NCBI GenBank assembly: GCA_933207985.1
Contig: OW240912.1
Span: 74,413,834-74,477,833, forward strand
DNA length: 64,000 nucleotides
Direction of reading: 5' to 3'
Source: Pelobates cultripes
Lineage: Eukaryota; Chordata; Amphibia; Anura; Pelobatidae
Part shown: in pieces, positions 23,620 through 36,235 of the stretch
Layout of the letters: every line of letters starts with the position of its first letter
How positions within the stretch are numbered: the first letter of the stretch is position 1
Made by a program: the position numbers and the translations under genes
The notes under the pieces: generated by a model
Database searches by the model: none
The model's input: only the letters and a program-made list of their open reading frames with translations
What the model was told of the DNA's origin: nothing

Positions 23620-25714
23620 ATGTTCTCATTTAAAACACATGCTAATCCACTTCTGAGGATCACTGAAGGCCCAATAAAAAAGGCACATTAAGTAGCATTA
23701 TTTTTAAACAGGGCTTATTTGCTTGGAGATAAAATAATCAATTTCTCATCAGTCTGTATTACTTTGTTTTATTCTTTATTGCCATTGATCACTCAGAATA
23801 AAAACGGTCTGGCTGGTGCCATATTATGGGGGAAATAACCAACCATTGTACTAAACAGTCTCATTAATATCTACAGATTTATTAATGTGATCTGTTCCAT
23901 ATTAGTAGAAAATCATTCTTTTTACATATGAATTGTATAGTATTAAAATTTATTTTGCCTCTTACAATATTATTACTTATAACCCAAAAATGCAGCATAA
24001 TATGCAGGCAATTTAGGCATGCTTGTGTGAACACATTCATCCACAACAGAAAATGTGAATCATTGATATGGGTCATAGAGCAGGATATTCATTAGAAATG
24101 AAATAATTCAAACAAATTAGTAGATTTATTTTGTTTGTTAAGGATATACCTAAAATGTAACAACATCCTCTTTGCAATCAAAAGAAAACATAGGATTTAA
24201 TATGAAAACGTTTTTGGAATATTTAGTTAATAATAAAAAATCAATTAATCTACATTTAATGAATACAGCTAAAATAATATCATCTGCTCTAATGCAGTAT
24301 GTCTTGTATGAGGGCCACTGTTCAGCATATCCAGTCCAACCAACACATACTTACCTTGCAAATAGCCACCCTAGATGGCCGTTGCTGGTGTAACCACATT
24401 AAAATCAGAGACATACTTGATACAACCATTTTGGAGCAATTAACTTATGGCATCTATCCTCTCTTAAAATTAAACTAGATAGCTCGCTTTTGATGGGGCT
24501 TGCCGCTTGCCTAAATCTCCCCAGGCACTTCCATCTATTGTGTGAGCTGCTATTCTCTGTTCTTCATCACTAGATAAACATCACATTGTTTACATCACAG
24601 GGCAGTCTCCATATACTTTTGAAGAGTCTTACATAACTTTTTCCCTCTCAGTGAACTATTATATGACGGTTCACAAATTCATATATGATAGTTTAACTTG
24701 CAGTACTAGATAGGGCATTTGATCTTTTCATGTTATAGAATATTTACTATAGATGAGTATATTACTATGTGATTATATAATGTATTACTGCATTTTTAAG
24801 ATCCTGATCCTATACTTGAGTAGATTCCATGTCTTGTTTTTAGATGTCACTTATACATATGTTTTAACATGTGATTATAATCTTTAATTAACTTAATGGG
24901 TTTTGGGGTTATTTAAACACTGATGTTATGATGTATCCCTTATGCATGATTAAGGCTCTGAGGAGCCAAAAAGTTGCACATATTTTGATGAGGTGGTGAA
25001 CCCACGAATAAATTTACCTTCTATATCCTGGAGTGCTGCCTGTGTTTCTCTTCTTTGATACTGCATTGGTGGATTCAGCGGTGTCCATCCTACACACAGA
25101 GCACCCCCTTGGTGGAAGGCCGGGGCATATGTGCGGAACGTGAGTGCAGGGTATACTGTTTTTGTTGGACTGTTCACAAATTCTTGTCTACTACAAAGGC
25201 CCCTGCCTTCCTCACGACTCCATGACTCCCAGGACCTCAGCTCAGATGGAATCTTAAAGCCAGTCTATTCCCCACATCTGGGACACAAGCAAACGTTCTT
25301 TCCTAGAGGAGAAGAAGCTCATTCAGGCATTTGACTGGTGTTGGGAATGCTATAGAGATGGGTTTGGCTTGTTTTTTTTCTCGTATTTTCTTGTTTATGT
25401 TCTGTTTGGCTAGCCATAGGTTTCACCATCTGAGAGTTTAATTCCTCGCACTGTGGTGCTATGTTTGGTTCAGGTTGGGCCATCATATTTGGTGGTATTG
25501 TCTCACCATCAGCCATTGTTTTATTTGTTAGGGGTATCCATCACAGATGAGCTTATCCTGTAGATTAAGGGACCCATTTATTATCAATGGTTATGATTAT
25601 TATTATTATTATTATTTTTATACAGAATACTCATTGTTCTCCTGTGGTAAATTGCCTCTAATCATTTGAACAATAATGTTGTACTCAAAATATCCAATTA
25701 GAGTTGAAATTGTG
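23620..25714. other. Unassigned DNA
   Basis: No gene is visible. CCTTCTATATCCTGGAGTGC at about 25017-25036 looks like a dispersed frog repeat I cannot classify. A TTA microsatellite lies at about 25593-25619. Confidence 0.5.
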
Positions 25715-25935
25715 TCAAATGTCCTTACATTTGCTAATAATAATACTAATAATATAATCATCAACAAATAGACCTATAATGTTAGTATAGCCATTTATTC
25801 CAACACCCTTTAGTTGAGGATGATGTCTAATAGCCTCTGCCAAAGGCTCCATGGCCAATACAAATAAAAGTGACAGTGGGTATTCCTGTCTAGTGCAGTG
25901 ATTTACATCTTTGTTTTGTAAGGACATTTTCAACG
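25715..25935 (-). pseudogene. L1-type reverse transcriptase fragment
   Basis: The minus strand reads through CTRQEYPLSLLFVLAMEPLA, a degenerate version of the L1-type GTRQGCPLSPLLF motif, followed by EAIRHHP, GINGYTN and LFVDDYIIS, a form of the active-site ADD box in which the alanine is replaced by valine. It is about 70 codons long, with no other L1 sequence recognised at either side. It belongs to a different L1-type lineage from the element at 1-3539. Confidence 0.7.
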
Positions 25936-26639
25936 AAAATCTTTGTTTGGAATATGGTTAGATACCAAACTACCCCAGCTCATTCTAGGACAAAGTAAAG
26001 AAAGATTCATATCTTTGTAAATAGCCCCAGCTATATCAGCAAAAACAGAGCTGTGAATTCTTTCACCTACAGTGCAAACCCCAATTACTGTAACCACGGA
26101 GAACGAAAACAATGCTCTTTCCCCTCTAATTACCATAGCTGAACTTAGAGATTCAATATAAAGGTGTCACAAAAATCACTTCTTTAATGGTTATCTTTAA
26201 CTGTGAAATAAGCCAAAGGTTTAAGAGGTTGTTGGTTGTTTTTTTTTTGTTGGCAGGTAAACCTAACAGGTCAGACAGCTAGGAAAAACTGGGAAACAGA
26301 GGGGAACTTTGAAATGCCTGCAGGGTAATTGCTTGAAAGGGACATGCTTAGGATATGCAAGAGTCAGGTCAAATGTCTACAGTTTAACTGTCACTGGAAA
26401 ATGTGGGGATCAAAGTGGAAAGCACAATTAAAACTTAAATATCTCTATTCTAAATAAATGTCTCTATTTGGTGGGATCCATTTAAAATAACACAATAAAG
26501 CGGCAAGTTCAAAATGTCAGATATTATTACTTTGATGATAGAGTGTAGCTGCATTTGTAAGAGTGAAGTGTCAATACTCCACTAATAAAGGAAAATGCCA
26601 AGCCTCCCCGCCCCCCACCCCGTATAAGTAAAACCTTTC
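25936..26639. other. Unassigned DNA
   Basis: No gene or recognised element. A short C-run occurs at about 26608-26618. Confidence 0.5.
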
Positions 26640-26855
26640 TGAATGGTATGATTTCTTACTTGGGGTCCATAAGGCGCTGGTCCATGCCAGAAGTTTCAGC
26701 TGACGGCTCAGCCAATGAGCACCCAGCGTACTACAGGTGAGAAATCAAACTGTCCCAAAATAGTTTGACTACTTACAATATTGGGGAGACCAGGGCATCC
26801 GTGTTACCATAATCACTACACCAAACTGTAGTGGTTATGGTGCTGGGAATGTTCC
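26640..26855. mobile_element. T2-type MITE remnant
   Basis: The right end GTAGTGGTTATGGTGCTGGG then AATGTTCCTT, with TCAA in place of TTAA, resembles the T2-type ends at 44829-44887 and 46452-46505. GCTCAGCCAATGAGC (26707-26721) is an interior motif shared with other copies. The left end is not clear. Confidence 0.45.
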
Positions 26856-26873
26856 TTCAATTGATGCTTTTAA

Positions 26874-26925
26874 CCCCTTAAGGACCAAACTTCTGGAATA
26901 AAAGGGAATCATGACATGTCATATT
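26874..26925. mobile_element. Half of a TTAA-flanked palindromic MITE
   Basis: TTAA at 26870-26873 is followed by CCCCTTAAGGACCAAAC and AAAAGGGAATCATGAC. This matches one half of the complete palindromic copies at 44630-44685 and 57504-57575. The other terminus is missing. Confidence 0.75.
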
Positions 26926-28889
26926 AATTCCATCCATTCCCATTTGGACAAGAAAGATTTCTAGGTACTCTTACTTAATTTAATCCACATTACAAAAATC
27001 CTTACAGGTGCTACTTGTATACTGGGCCGTGTTGGTTAGGTTCAATGTACTCCTAGATGAAGAAAAATCTGTATGCACCCTAAATTAAGTTTTTGTTCCC
27101 CTCCTACTCATCCACCCATATTTGATGGTCCGGGCAGTAGAAAGCATACGTAGAACTGATATCAGTGCATTACATGAGGTTTTATTGTTGACTGGTAGGG
27201 GCAATGCTCATCACTGATATCTGTGAACCTCTATAGGCGCTGTTCTTTGTTAAAGGGTCTACAAACACAGGTGTTCTCTATAGACCACTTCTTTAAGAAC
27301 ATCAGTCTTACATTACATTTAATACGGGTTTTGGTATCATTTTGTAAAAGTATTACAGGCTGTTCAGTGAATAGGGGCCAAGTTTGCTCTAAATAAGAAT
27401 TGTCCATAAAACATCTCACAAATGATTAATTCAGGTGTGTTTTCTACCGATATGGCATCTCTGAAAAAATCTGACAACATCTACACAAATTTAGAGCTCT
27501 CCTAGTCCACTAATATGTTATTAATTATTGCAGGCAGTGTTACAGATATGCATTAACTGACTAAACCTATTTTATTTCATCTCCTTAATTAAGGACTAAA
27601 TTGTAAATAACCTCCCTCACCCCCCCATATTGGCATTATATTCATAGTGTAATGTAAATTCTCTTTTTATATACATTTTGATATGGTATATACTTATTTG
27701 TGCGATGGTTGTTTTCAAACTATTCTTTTTAATGCATTTTGTTTATTATCGTGTTATCTAATATTTGAAAGCTATGTGATGCTATGTTTGTGAAATACAT
27801 ACAAAAGGAAGCAGAGGGATCTGTGCGTAGGGGCCCTGCTCTCCAGGATTTTATCATTCAAGGGCGCAGAATGCTAGGGGTATTACAATTTACAATATAA
27901 TTATCTCAATAGCTAAATGAGCAATTATCTTAATACAGAAATTTTAGGGAAGGATGTGGAAGACCCCTGAGGCTGTCTTCTGACTTCTCTGACTCGCAAA
28001 TGTAACCCTTGGAATATCCCCCCACCACAAATATGGATGTAACATCTTAAGGACCAGGGGTTAGACAAGTCTCTTTATCTCATGAGCATTTAAGGGGTTA
28101 TTCAAGCTTATTTAAATGTTTTGGATGACTTCTGTCCTCGTGTGCTGCTTGTCTGATGCTTTCTTCTGGAACTAAATGTAAAGTGGAAAACTACAGATCT
28201 CAGTATTTGCTGCAAGTTGAAATGTCACAGACTTGTAAGAAAAATAACAACAATAATTCTGTTTACTAGGCAGGAAATACAATCTCACAGCTCTGGCTTT
28301 CACACCTTGCTGTAAGCTTTAAACCTTTGGTTAATGATTGCAGAAGTTATTTGCAATTACAATAACATCATGTCATTAGTTAGCAACGAAAAATGGTGCA
28401 TTGTAAGAATGCATATTCTCAAACTGAATCAATGACGAATAGTTTGTTCCCTTTCAGAGAAGTTTCCATGCAAAGCTGTGATTTTAATGTCATATTTCTG
28501 CTGCTATTAAGCAAGTGAAAGTTCATGCCTTCAGCCACCAGCAATGAGATCCACTATTTCCATACAGCAACCATGGGAACATTGCCACCTGCTTGGAAAG
28601 GTACTTTAAAATATTTGCAAAACACAATCTCCTCAGCCTACAGAACAAGCAGATTAACCTCTTCAGGATGTAGTCAATAGTACACGTTCTGATCAAAACA
28701 AAATGTAAACAAAAGCCTGGAATTTGCGCTATATGTCTGTTCAACCGTAATTCACCTCTTTCATATTAAGTACACCCACACTTATTATATATCATTTTGT
28801 TCAGGAGAAACAGCTTTAATTTGTCATGAACTATTTATTATGAATAAAATTAAAAAAACTAAGAGGAAATTAAGATTTTTTTTTAAATT
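26926..28889. other. Unassigned AT-rich DNA
   Basis: No gene, RNA or recognised repeat. Open frames here are below 75 codons and without signatures. Confidence 0.5.
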
Positions 28890-28966
28890 TGTAATTCAGC
28901 CTGCCATTTTAGCTGTAAATGTCATAATACTGTTAGCTTTTACTGCAATAAAATTCACATAGTTGT

Positions 28967-29567
28967 ATTCAGCAATGTCTCACAAGTACAACAGTACTCC
29001 CATTAGCAGATTTTATGGTGTTTTGGAAAGTTACAGGGTAAAATTTAGCACATTTAATTTTTCTTTTTTTTTTCACATTGAAATTTGGCAGATTAGTAAT
29101 GTTACCTTTGAGACCGAATGGTAGCCCAGGAATAAGAATTACCCCCATGATGGCATACTATTTGCAAAAGTAGACAACCCAAGGTATTGCAAATGGGGTA
29201 TGTCCAATCTTTTTTAGTAGCCACTTAGTCACAAACACTGGCCAAAGTTAGCCTTCATATTTGTTTTTGTGTAAAAAAAAAAAAATATTTGGCCAGTGTA
29301 TGTGACTAAGTGGCTAATAACAAAGACTGGACATACCCCACTTGCAATACCTTGGGTTGTCTACTTTTGCATATGGTAAGCCATCATGGGGGTAATTCTC
29401 ATTCCTGGGCTACCATACACTCTCAAAGGCAACATAACCAATCGTGCAAATTTCAATGTCAAAAAAATGAAATGCAAGCCTTATATGTGACTCTTTAACT
29501 TTCCAAAACACCATAAAACCTGTACATGGGGGGGGGTACTGTTATACTTGGGAGACTTCACTGAACA
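28967..29567. repeat. 600-bp inverted repeat
   Basis: Arms of about 280 bp (28967-29246 and 29288-29567) are inverted copies separated by 41 bp. Matching landmarks include TTTTATGGTGTTTTGGAAAG with CTTTCCAAAACACCATAAAA, AAGTAGACAACCCAAGG with CCTTGGGTTGTCTACTT, and CCACTTAGTCAC with GTGACTAAGTGG. A third, direct-orientation piece of the left arm lies at about 29705-29830. Confidence 0.88.
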
Positions 29568-29917
29568 CAAACATTAGTATTTAAAAACATTAAAACGTAT
29601 TACAACAATAATGTCGTCGGTAAAAGTGCAGTTTGTGTGTGAAAAATTTAAAAAGCTTTACTTTTACTGAAAATATCATTCTTGTAATGCACTTTACCAT
29701 TTTGAAACACTAATATTTGAGTTCAGCGAAGTCTCCCAAGTAAAACAGTACCCCCTATGTACAGGTTTTATGGTGTCTTGGAAAGTTACAGGATTAAATA
29801 TAGCGCTTGCGAATTCAATTCTCTGCACTTTTTGCCTGGGTTGTCAGGAACAAAAAAAATCACATAAAAATCATATAATTATGTTAAAAGATTACTTAAA
29901 TATACACATAGTATTTT

Positions 29918-30078
29918 AATATATATATATGTATTTAGATTCTATGTGTATACTTATGTAATCATTGATGTAATTATATATATATATATATGTAAATATG
30001 TATATATATATATTTGCGGTTATTTGTATTTTATATATAGATAGATAGATATAGAATGTCATTCTAGGTGTATTTTGT

Positions 30079-30109
<31 letters not shown>

Positions 30110-30300
30110 CAAAATACAGTTAGGATGAAATTACATATGTATATATAATTTATTTTCATTTTTTTTACATTTATTTTATCATTTTTTTATTATTCTAACT
30201 ATACACATGTACATAAATATAAAATATATATATGTATTATATATAAATATATATCTTATATATATGTAACTTCATTCTAAGTGTATTTTAATCCTAATAT
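29918..30300. repeat. TA-rich microsatellite region
   Basis: Several TA runs (around 29930, 29978, 30003, 30079 and 30220) are embedded in TGTATATA-type sequence. Confidence 0.85.
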
Positions 30301-30612
30301 GTACTTCCCACCAGCCCCCTGGTCTGACAGCCCAAACTGGCCCCCTGCAAGCAGATCCATAGCCAGCTATAGGGGGCCATGTGATTGCTCTTTGAGAGCG
30401 ATCACATGGCCCCCGGGCCTCATTTGCCATGGGAGGGCTGCCTGTGCTGTCAGGCAGTCCTCCCGAAGATGACTGCGGCGGAGGTAAGTGCTGCGGAGCT
30501 CCTGGGGGCTAAAGCCATTACGGCGTTCTATGCCGCCGCAACGGCTTTAAAGCCCATTATAATGGAGACAGCATAGACAGCATAGAACGCCGTAACGGCT
30601 TTAAAGGGTTAA

Positions 30613-30910
30613 AGGTTAAATAATAATCTTGAAGGGAAACTTCCGCAGAAGCAAACAAATAAAAATGAATTTTTGTAATAAATAAAAAACAATTACTTTT
30701 AAAAAATTTAGATTTTAGATTATCTTTAAAAAAACTAAACCAATTAAAATTTATACACATGGTTATGTTGGGGCTTATAGTTTTCAGACATTATTAATCA
30801 TTACTGCTAACATAAAGAAACACACCAAAAACTATAAACACTGTTGCTCACTTTAGTGGTTATGGTGCCAGGAGTGCCCTGACTCCATCCAAGTGTAATT
30901 TATCAAACCG
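30613..30910. other. Unassigned, with MITE-like piece
   Basis: CTTTAGTGGTTATGGTGCCA then GGAGTGCC (30852-30880) resembles the subterminal part of T2-type MITEs. This MITE may be interrupted by the retroposon that follows and resume near 32460 (CACTCTCAGCCAATGAGCAA at 32484) to end TGTTCCTTTAA at 32557. Confidence 0.45.
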
Positions 30911-32450
30911 TTTTTTTTGGTCAAACTTTATTTTATTGTGCAAATAGTGAACAAAACAAGTGTGCAACACGACGGCGGAACAAACCACGTAATAAAATAC
31001 ATATTATGACAATGTCATGGCATTCAGATTTCGTGTACATTTTTTTTAAAATGTAGATTATAACATGCTAGTCAGGTATGTCTAGATTGAATAAGTATAT
31101 GACAGTTAGCTATCCTGGAATAAAGTCTAGACAAATGACATAAAAGTAGAAGCATTAAAAGAGTAGAAGCTAAAACAAGCTGGTCACGGGAGATGGGACT
31201 CCTCGTACGTGTTCCCCTAATTATACTTTGTATCGTCTAATGTTTCCCTGCATTCAAATGGAATTTTTCCCTTGTGTTCGATTCCCCATTATATTGGGGA
31301 AACTCTACACAAAGGGAATACTTTCACTATATTCAGCACATCTTGAATTAGGACTAGTGGAGGATTGAAGGAATAACAACAATAGACTCACAAACCCATG
31401 ACAAAGCTGAATAATTCTAGTGCCATCAATAGTTATCATAAGTTGTTAGGTAAAGCTCGGGTCCCTGGCACTGGCTACTTGGGCAGTGACTGAGTATTGC
31501 TAGCTTAAGCTTAAATCAGGTTAAGTTTCATGCTGGGTGAGCCACTGAGCCGACACATTGCCAGTAGAGCTTTTATTATAGCGGGCATCAAATCAAAATA
31601 ATAGCAAACAAAAAATGAACGCATTATTAAGTGGGAAGCTTAATGATGAGCTTTAACTTGGACAAGTCATATAGTGTCCGATACTAGTATGGGAGTACAC
31701 GTTTAAGAGTGTTGGTGAGCCGGTTCTGAAGATTGGTAAGTCTACAGGAAAGTCTACAGTAAGCCAATCACCATACTGGGTAGGAAGGCACCTCGAACCT
31801 GGAGTTTCCAAAGGGGATGGCAAGTCGGGGTGCCGGGAGGCTGCCCTCCCGCCACAGGCCGTTTGGAAGGCACGCACCTGTGTTCCACAGACTTGGGAGC
31901 TCTTTGAGGCCAGGTCTTCCCCATTTCGGGTGCTACGGAAGGCCCAGATGTTCTGCTGCCATTTGCGGCAGTCGGTCTTCCGGCGGTGTGGTTGATGCTG
32001 CAGAGGTGTTCTCTGTGTGGCCTTTGGCCCGGCTCAGCAATTGGCTTGAGTATTGGGTGCAGCAAAGCAGGATATGCCCGAGAGAGGCCCGCTCTGTTCC
32101 AACTCCTCAGCCCCCCTCACTTCCTTCTCAGGGTTAGGTGGCGCCTGTGTGATGCGTTGCTCCAGACATTCCCAAAATTGTTGAAACAGCTCGTCCACTT
32201 GCACATGCTTGTAGGCCACAGAATTAGTTTTGGCAAAGCTGGTATGCAGATCCACATATGTGGTATTGTCGGGTAGGGCTTATGATCCCCTGTCGCTCAG
32301 TTGCCAAAATTTGTCAGTTCACAGCTTCCCTCCATTGCAAATCTGCGTAATTTGCCGTGCAGTGCAGGAGCTGCTGAGACACACGTCCGCTTGACTCTGC
32401 AATGCAGGGGAAGTTTGATGTCTTTCTACAGCATAAGCATGGCGATACAA
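30911..32450 (-). mobile_element. Oligo(T)-headed retroposon C
   Basis: The plus strand starts with a T run and GGTCAAACTTTATTTTATTG, the reverse of a polyadenylated 3' end. It continues AT-rich to about 31650, then becomes GC-rich (to about 32300-32450). The minus strand of the GC-rich part carries short open frames of about 74-103 codons with no recognised domain, including VDELFQQFWECLEQR near 32180. The architecture matches 12210-14017, but sequence similarity is weak. The right limit is approximate. Confidence 0.5.
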
Positions 32451-32567
32451 GGCTCCACTAGTTTGCTGAGAGCACTCCGCTGACACTCTCAGCCAATGAG
32501 CAAGGCCCTGCTTAGTCTAATAGATATAAGTGGACTTAAGTGAGTAGTGCTTTCAGTGTTCCTTTAA

Positions 32568-32828
32568 AGGACCACTATAGTGCCAGGAAAACATACTCGT
32601 TTTCCTGGCACTGTAGTGCCCTGAGGGTGCCCCCACCCTCAGGCTCCCCCTCCTGCCCAGCTCTGGAAAGGGGAAAAGGGGTAAAACTTACTTTTCTCCA
32701 GTGCTGGGCGGGGAGCTCTCCGCCTCCGATCCTCCTCCGTTCCTCCCGGTTGGCTGAATGCGCACGCGCGACAAGAGCTGCGCGCGCATTCAGCCGGTCG
32801 CATAGGAAAGCATTTACAATATATATTA
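32568..32828. mobile_element. T2/Kolobok-type MITE, left part
   Basis: TTAA at 32564-32567 is followed by AGGACCACTATAGTGCCAGG. A perfect 14-bp stem, AGTGCCAGGAAAAC (32579-32592) with GTTTTCCTGGCACT (32599-32612), forms a terminal hairpin. The GC-rich interior is cut at about 32828 by the next retroposon, and the right end was not found. Its left TTAA may be shared with another MITE ending TGTTCCTTTAA. Confidence 0.72.
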
Positions 32829-33790
32829 TATTTTATTCTTTATTTTTGTTGTGCTTGTGATAACAAACACGCTTGTAATGCCACAACAGCAGTGACAAGC
32901 CCATTAATAACACTATAAAACAGCATGGCATACAGAGTAACAGCCCAATTTTATAAGAAATAATATGAAATAATAAGCAGGTTAATCTCATGTGTCCAAA
33001 GTGTACACTATAAAGCTTGTAAAGAAGATATATATTGTTGACACAGACTATGAACAAGATGACACCCTAGAGGCCCCTGGACAGTTTTCATAGGTTAGGA
33101 GTTAAATGCATTGCAGGCATATAAAATGAAAATGAAGGCATGAGAGGGGGGTTTAAAGCCATTCTTTGCCACTCTGGGGTATGGCTTAGAGCTGCTTCTG
33201 CATGGCAGTCAGTAGGCTTATGGACTCGGGGGTAAGTCGCAGGAGTAGCAGAGTGAAGCTTGAATGTGAGCCTAGTTGTGGCCCTGATGGCCTATCCCGT
33301 GTGTTGGTCCCATTATAGACGACTAAGGAAGTCCTCTGTGAGAGTCGACCTGTTATTATACTGTTCCTGGCTATCCCCATGTTGCGCTGGTTAGGGCGTC
33401 TCCGCCATTTCTGCATATGCCTCGATCCTGGACCCGTCTTTTCTGCTGAGTATCGGGAGCCTCTCGTGTGGACAGGGATCACCCCCACAGGTCAAGAGGC
33501 GGGGGTAACAGGGCTCTTGCTCGGAATCAGTAGTTTCTGGGCACTCCCGGACCAGGAGATCAGCCGCCTCTCCCATCCAGTGCACAAAAAGGCAGCATCT
33601 GCCACTGTGGGGAAGTAAATTCCCATCCAGTCAAAAACAAAAAAAAACAGCACGAGACTTCAGGAGGGGACCTATACTGCACTCAGCCTCACTTTGCCAA
33701 ATCAGATGAGGCTGTTTAGATCGGTTTATAGGTGGATTGTGGAGGAGCTTGCACAAAATGCATCTCCCACCATGAGCATCTTACCAACAT
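32829..33790 (-). mobile_element. Oligo(T)-headed retroposon D
   Basis: Starting near TTTTATTCTTTATTTTTG, an AT-rich stretch leads into a moderately GC-rich region (33160-33620). This is the same polarity as 12210, 30911 and 57003. It interrupts the preceding MITE. Minus-strand frames of up to 100 codons (33186-33488) have no recognised domain. Both limits are approximate and the family is unassigned. Confidence 0.4.
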
Positions 33791-34664
33791 ATAACAATTG
33801 CTAATTTCTCATGTATAAAAAAAAAGTGACATCTAAACAGCTGCATAAAAGCAAAGGAATTTTATTGAGTTTTCGTTTTTATTTCCTGTCTGGTACAAAC
33901 CATGCTTAACAAAATAACTTTTATACTTTGTTATTTGTGGTTTTCTTCTTTGCAAAAAAAAAGAAAAGAAAAGAAAAGAAAATATATAAATTAATGAAAC
34001 CATGGGCAGTTAAATCCATATAAATCATATTAATATCTTATCGAAAGTGCTCAGGTTTAATACTTTCCAGAACAATTGAGGTTCATTGTAAAAGCTTTCG
34101 ATCTAAACTTTGTTTTGCATTAGTCTTGTCTCCTAATGAAGGGAAAGTTGCATGTGGGATTGCAAATGGAAATAAAATGTTGTTCTTTGTGGAGAATACT
34201 TCACCACAAGTTACTTTAACAGGAAATCAGGTGGGTACAAGTAGCCAAGCCACCTGCTAGAAAATGGCAGTGGGGGGCGATGGGCTACAACTTGCAAACA
34301 CTTTATCTTTGAGTAACGTTTGTTCCTATCACCCTCAACCTTCTGTTTCCCTTTGCCCACTAGCCAATGGTAAGTGAAAATCCAGCCATGACAAGTAGAT
34401 ATTCACTTCTGGTGAGTGTATCATGGACACATCAGGCTTGCAGTGGCAAGTAACCTTTAGGCCAGGCTAGTAGCGTAGGACTTGAAATTTTGAGCCCTGT
34501 ATGGAGAATCATACTTACTTGTAAACCGAAGATCAAATCTTTGTGTGGGGCTGAACTGCACGGATTTGCAATTATCTTTGACTCCATAAACTCACCAACT
34601 CACTCAGTTATGCCACAGGAGATACGTAACCGGTAATAACAAGGTAGAAAGTACTACATTCAAA
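33791..34664. other. Unassigned DNA
   Basis: A degenerate AAAAG microsatellite lies at about 33955-33981. Nothing else is recognised. Confidence 0.5.
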
Positions 34665-34780
34665 AACATTTTATTATCATTTACATGGCGCCAACATATT
34701 CCGCAGCGTTTACAATTATAGAAAGGGGATATTAGAGGTAAAAATTGTCTTACTCAAAAGAGCTTACAATCTATGAGGAT
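34665..34780 (-). mobile_element. L2-type 3' end fragment
   Basis: TTTATTATCATTTACATGGC then GCCAACATATTCCGCAGCG and AAAGAGCTTACAATCTATGA is the reversed L2-type 3' end. It is comparable with the forward GCACTGCGGAATCTGTTGGC at about 58953-58972. Confidence 0.72.
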
Positions 34781-35344
34781 GTGAGGTAGGCAGATTTATA
34801 GTATTACACTTATTCAATGGGACAAGATACACTTAAAAACACAGAGAATATCTAAGATTGTTTATTGTGGTGTGTGAGGGTATCCCAAGCAAGAGTATAG
34901 AACTGCTATTAAATTATTTTGCACTTAAAGCACTTTTTCGAGTAACACACCTCCTCTGTAAAGGAGTTTTTTTTTCCAGATATATAATATAAGGTGTCTT
35001 GCCCAAGGACACTTACTGGCAAGGTGGTCTAACTGTAACCAGATGAAAATATGAATTATGTTACTAGTGAGCGAATAGTAGAAGCCAACATCACATTTTA
35101 CTAGCTTGTGCAGCAGCCTCCTTCCGGTCTTTATATGTATAATATGGCTGCCAGTGCTGACTTAAATGCCCCACAAACTCTGCGTATGAGGCATTTCTGG
35201 GATATAAATTAATCTCTCCCTTTAAATAGAATGGGAATGCCAGGAATAGCGGATAGCTATTGATCTGTGCAGAGCTTGAAATTATAAGAATAATTAACAT
35301 TACTACATTTTTATTCCAATATAATATACTTACAGTTTGATTTA
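34781..35344. other. Unassigned DNA
   Basis: No gene or recognised element. Confidence 0.5.
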
Positions 35345-36235
35345 TACACTAAAGTGTTAGGAATAAAAGCTGTATTTCTAACACTATAGGAACTCCTCCC
35401 CCCACGGAATGTAAAGAGTTAAAACTATCTATTTTTTCCAGCACAGATGCTCTACGGCACTGGGTTGGGCTCCTCCTCCGCAGGTGTGTTAACCGATAGG
35501 GGATCCTAATGCACTAGCACGGCATGGGCCGCACGCACCTTAGGTCTTCCCCATAGGAAAGCATTGGCTCGGTGCTCTCCTATTGGGTTTTTCAACACGC
35601 TGGACATCCTCAAGCAAAATGTGAGGCATCGTTTCACACAGTCAAACTCTGTGAAACTTCAGGAAGTGCCCCTAGTGGCAGTCTGATGGACAGTAACTAG
35701 AAGCAGTCTTAACTTTACAATGAAAACATTACAGTTTCTCTTAAACTGCAGCAGGATAGGACTGGTCTACCGGGATACACACACACACACACACTACACC
35801 ACAAACGGTCATCTCGACGCACACGCAATCCCACAATCAGCCTCCAACCACGTAAAGTGCCACAGAGAGCCTCCCCACACATGCACAACACCCTTACTGG
35901 CCATACCAGACTTTTGTCCTCTGTTATCCCTCTTACAAGTCAGCAGTTGCCATGAGTGTGCTTTTCAGCACGGCTCAGTGCATTAAATCCCCTTCAGGGA
36001 CAGCAGACTTGCATACTCACTTGGAAGTGGCGTGCATGTCATTATTGATGACAAGAAACACCCACTTTCTGTCCCCACCCCTCCAACTGGGTTGCTCTGC
36101 CTTTAAATGCCTGGGCTGAATTTTTTTCTCAGTCTGGCCCTTAACTGCAGTGTTTGACATTGCAGGGTTAAGGGAACAGGGACACTGCACCCAGGCCACT
36201 TCAATAAGATTAAGTGGTCTGGGTACCTATTGTTT
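35345..36235. mobile_element. T2-like MITE with internal insertions
   Basis: The left part has GTGTTAGGAATAAAAGCTG with CAGC... ACACTATAG pairing loosely. The interior CCCCATAGGAAAGCATTGGC (35550-35569) is shared with other MITEs. The right part has a hairpin, ACCCAGGCCACTT (36189-36201) with AAGTGGTCTGGGT (36212-36224), ending near CTCTCTAAT. A CA microsatellite (about 35776-35795) interrupts it. Terminal TTAA sequences are decayed, so the limits are approximate. Confidence 0.45.

Larger units (their letters stand above)
28890..30612. repeat. Composite repeat: giant palindrome, AT array, hairpin-rich GC end
   Basis: Three parts appear to form one repeat. The first is a 600-bp palindrome with a further partial copy of its arm (to about 29830). 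The second is an AT microsatellite (about 29918-30300). The third is a GC-richer segment with GGCCATGTGATTGC/GATCACATGGCC (about 30378-30415) and an inverted pair, AAAGCCATTACGGCGTTCTA (about 30510) with TAGAACGCCGTAACGGCTTT (about 30583-30602). It ends in AAAGGGTTAA. No coding region is seen. The layout suggests a large non-autonomous DNA transposon, but the superfamily is undetermined. Confidence 0.5.

Noticed and set aside
29918..30300. AT-rich array as a replication origin or matrix attachment region
   Set aside because: Base composition alone cannot support a functional claim.
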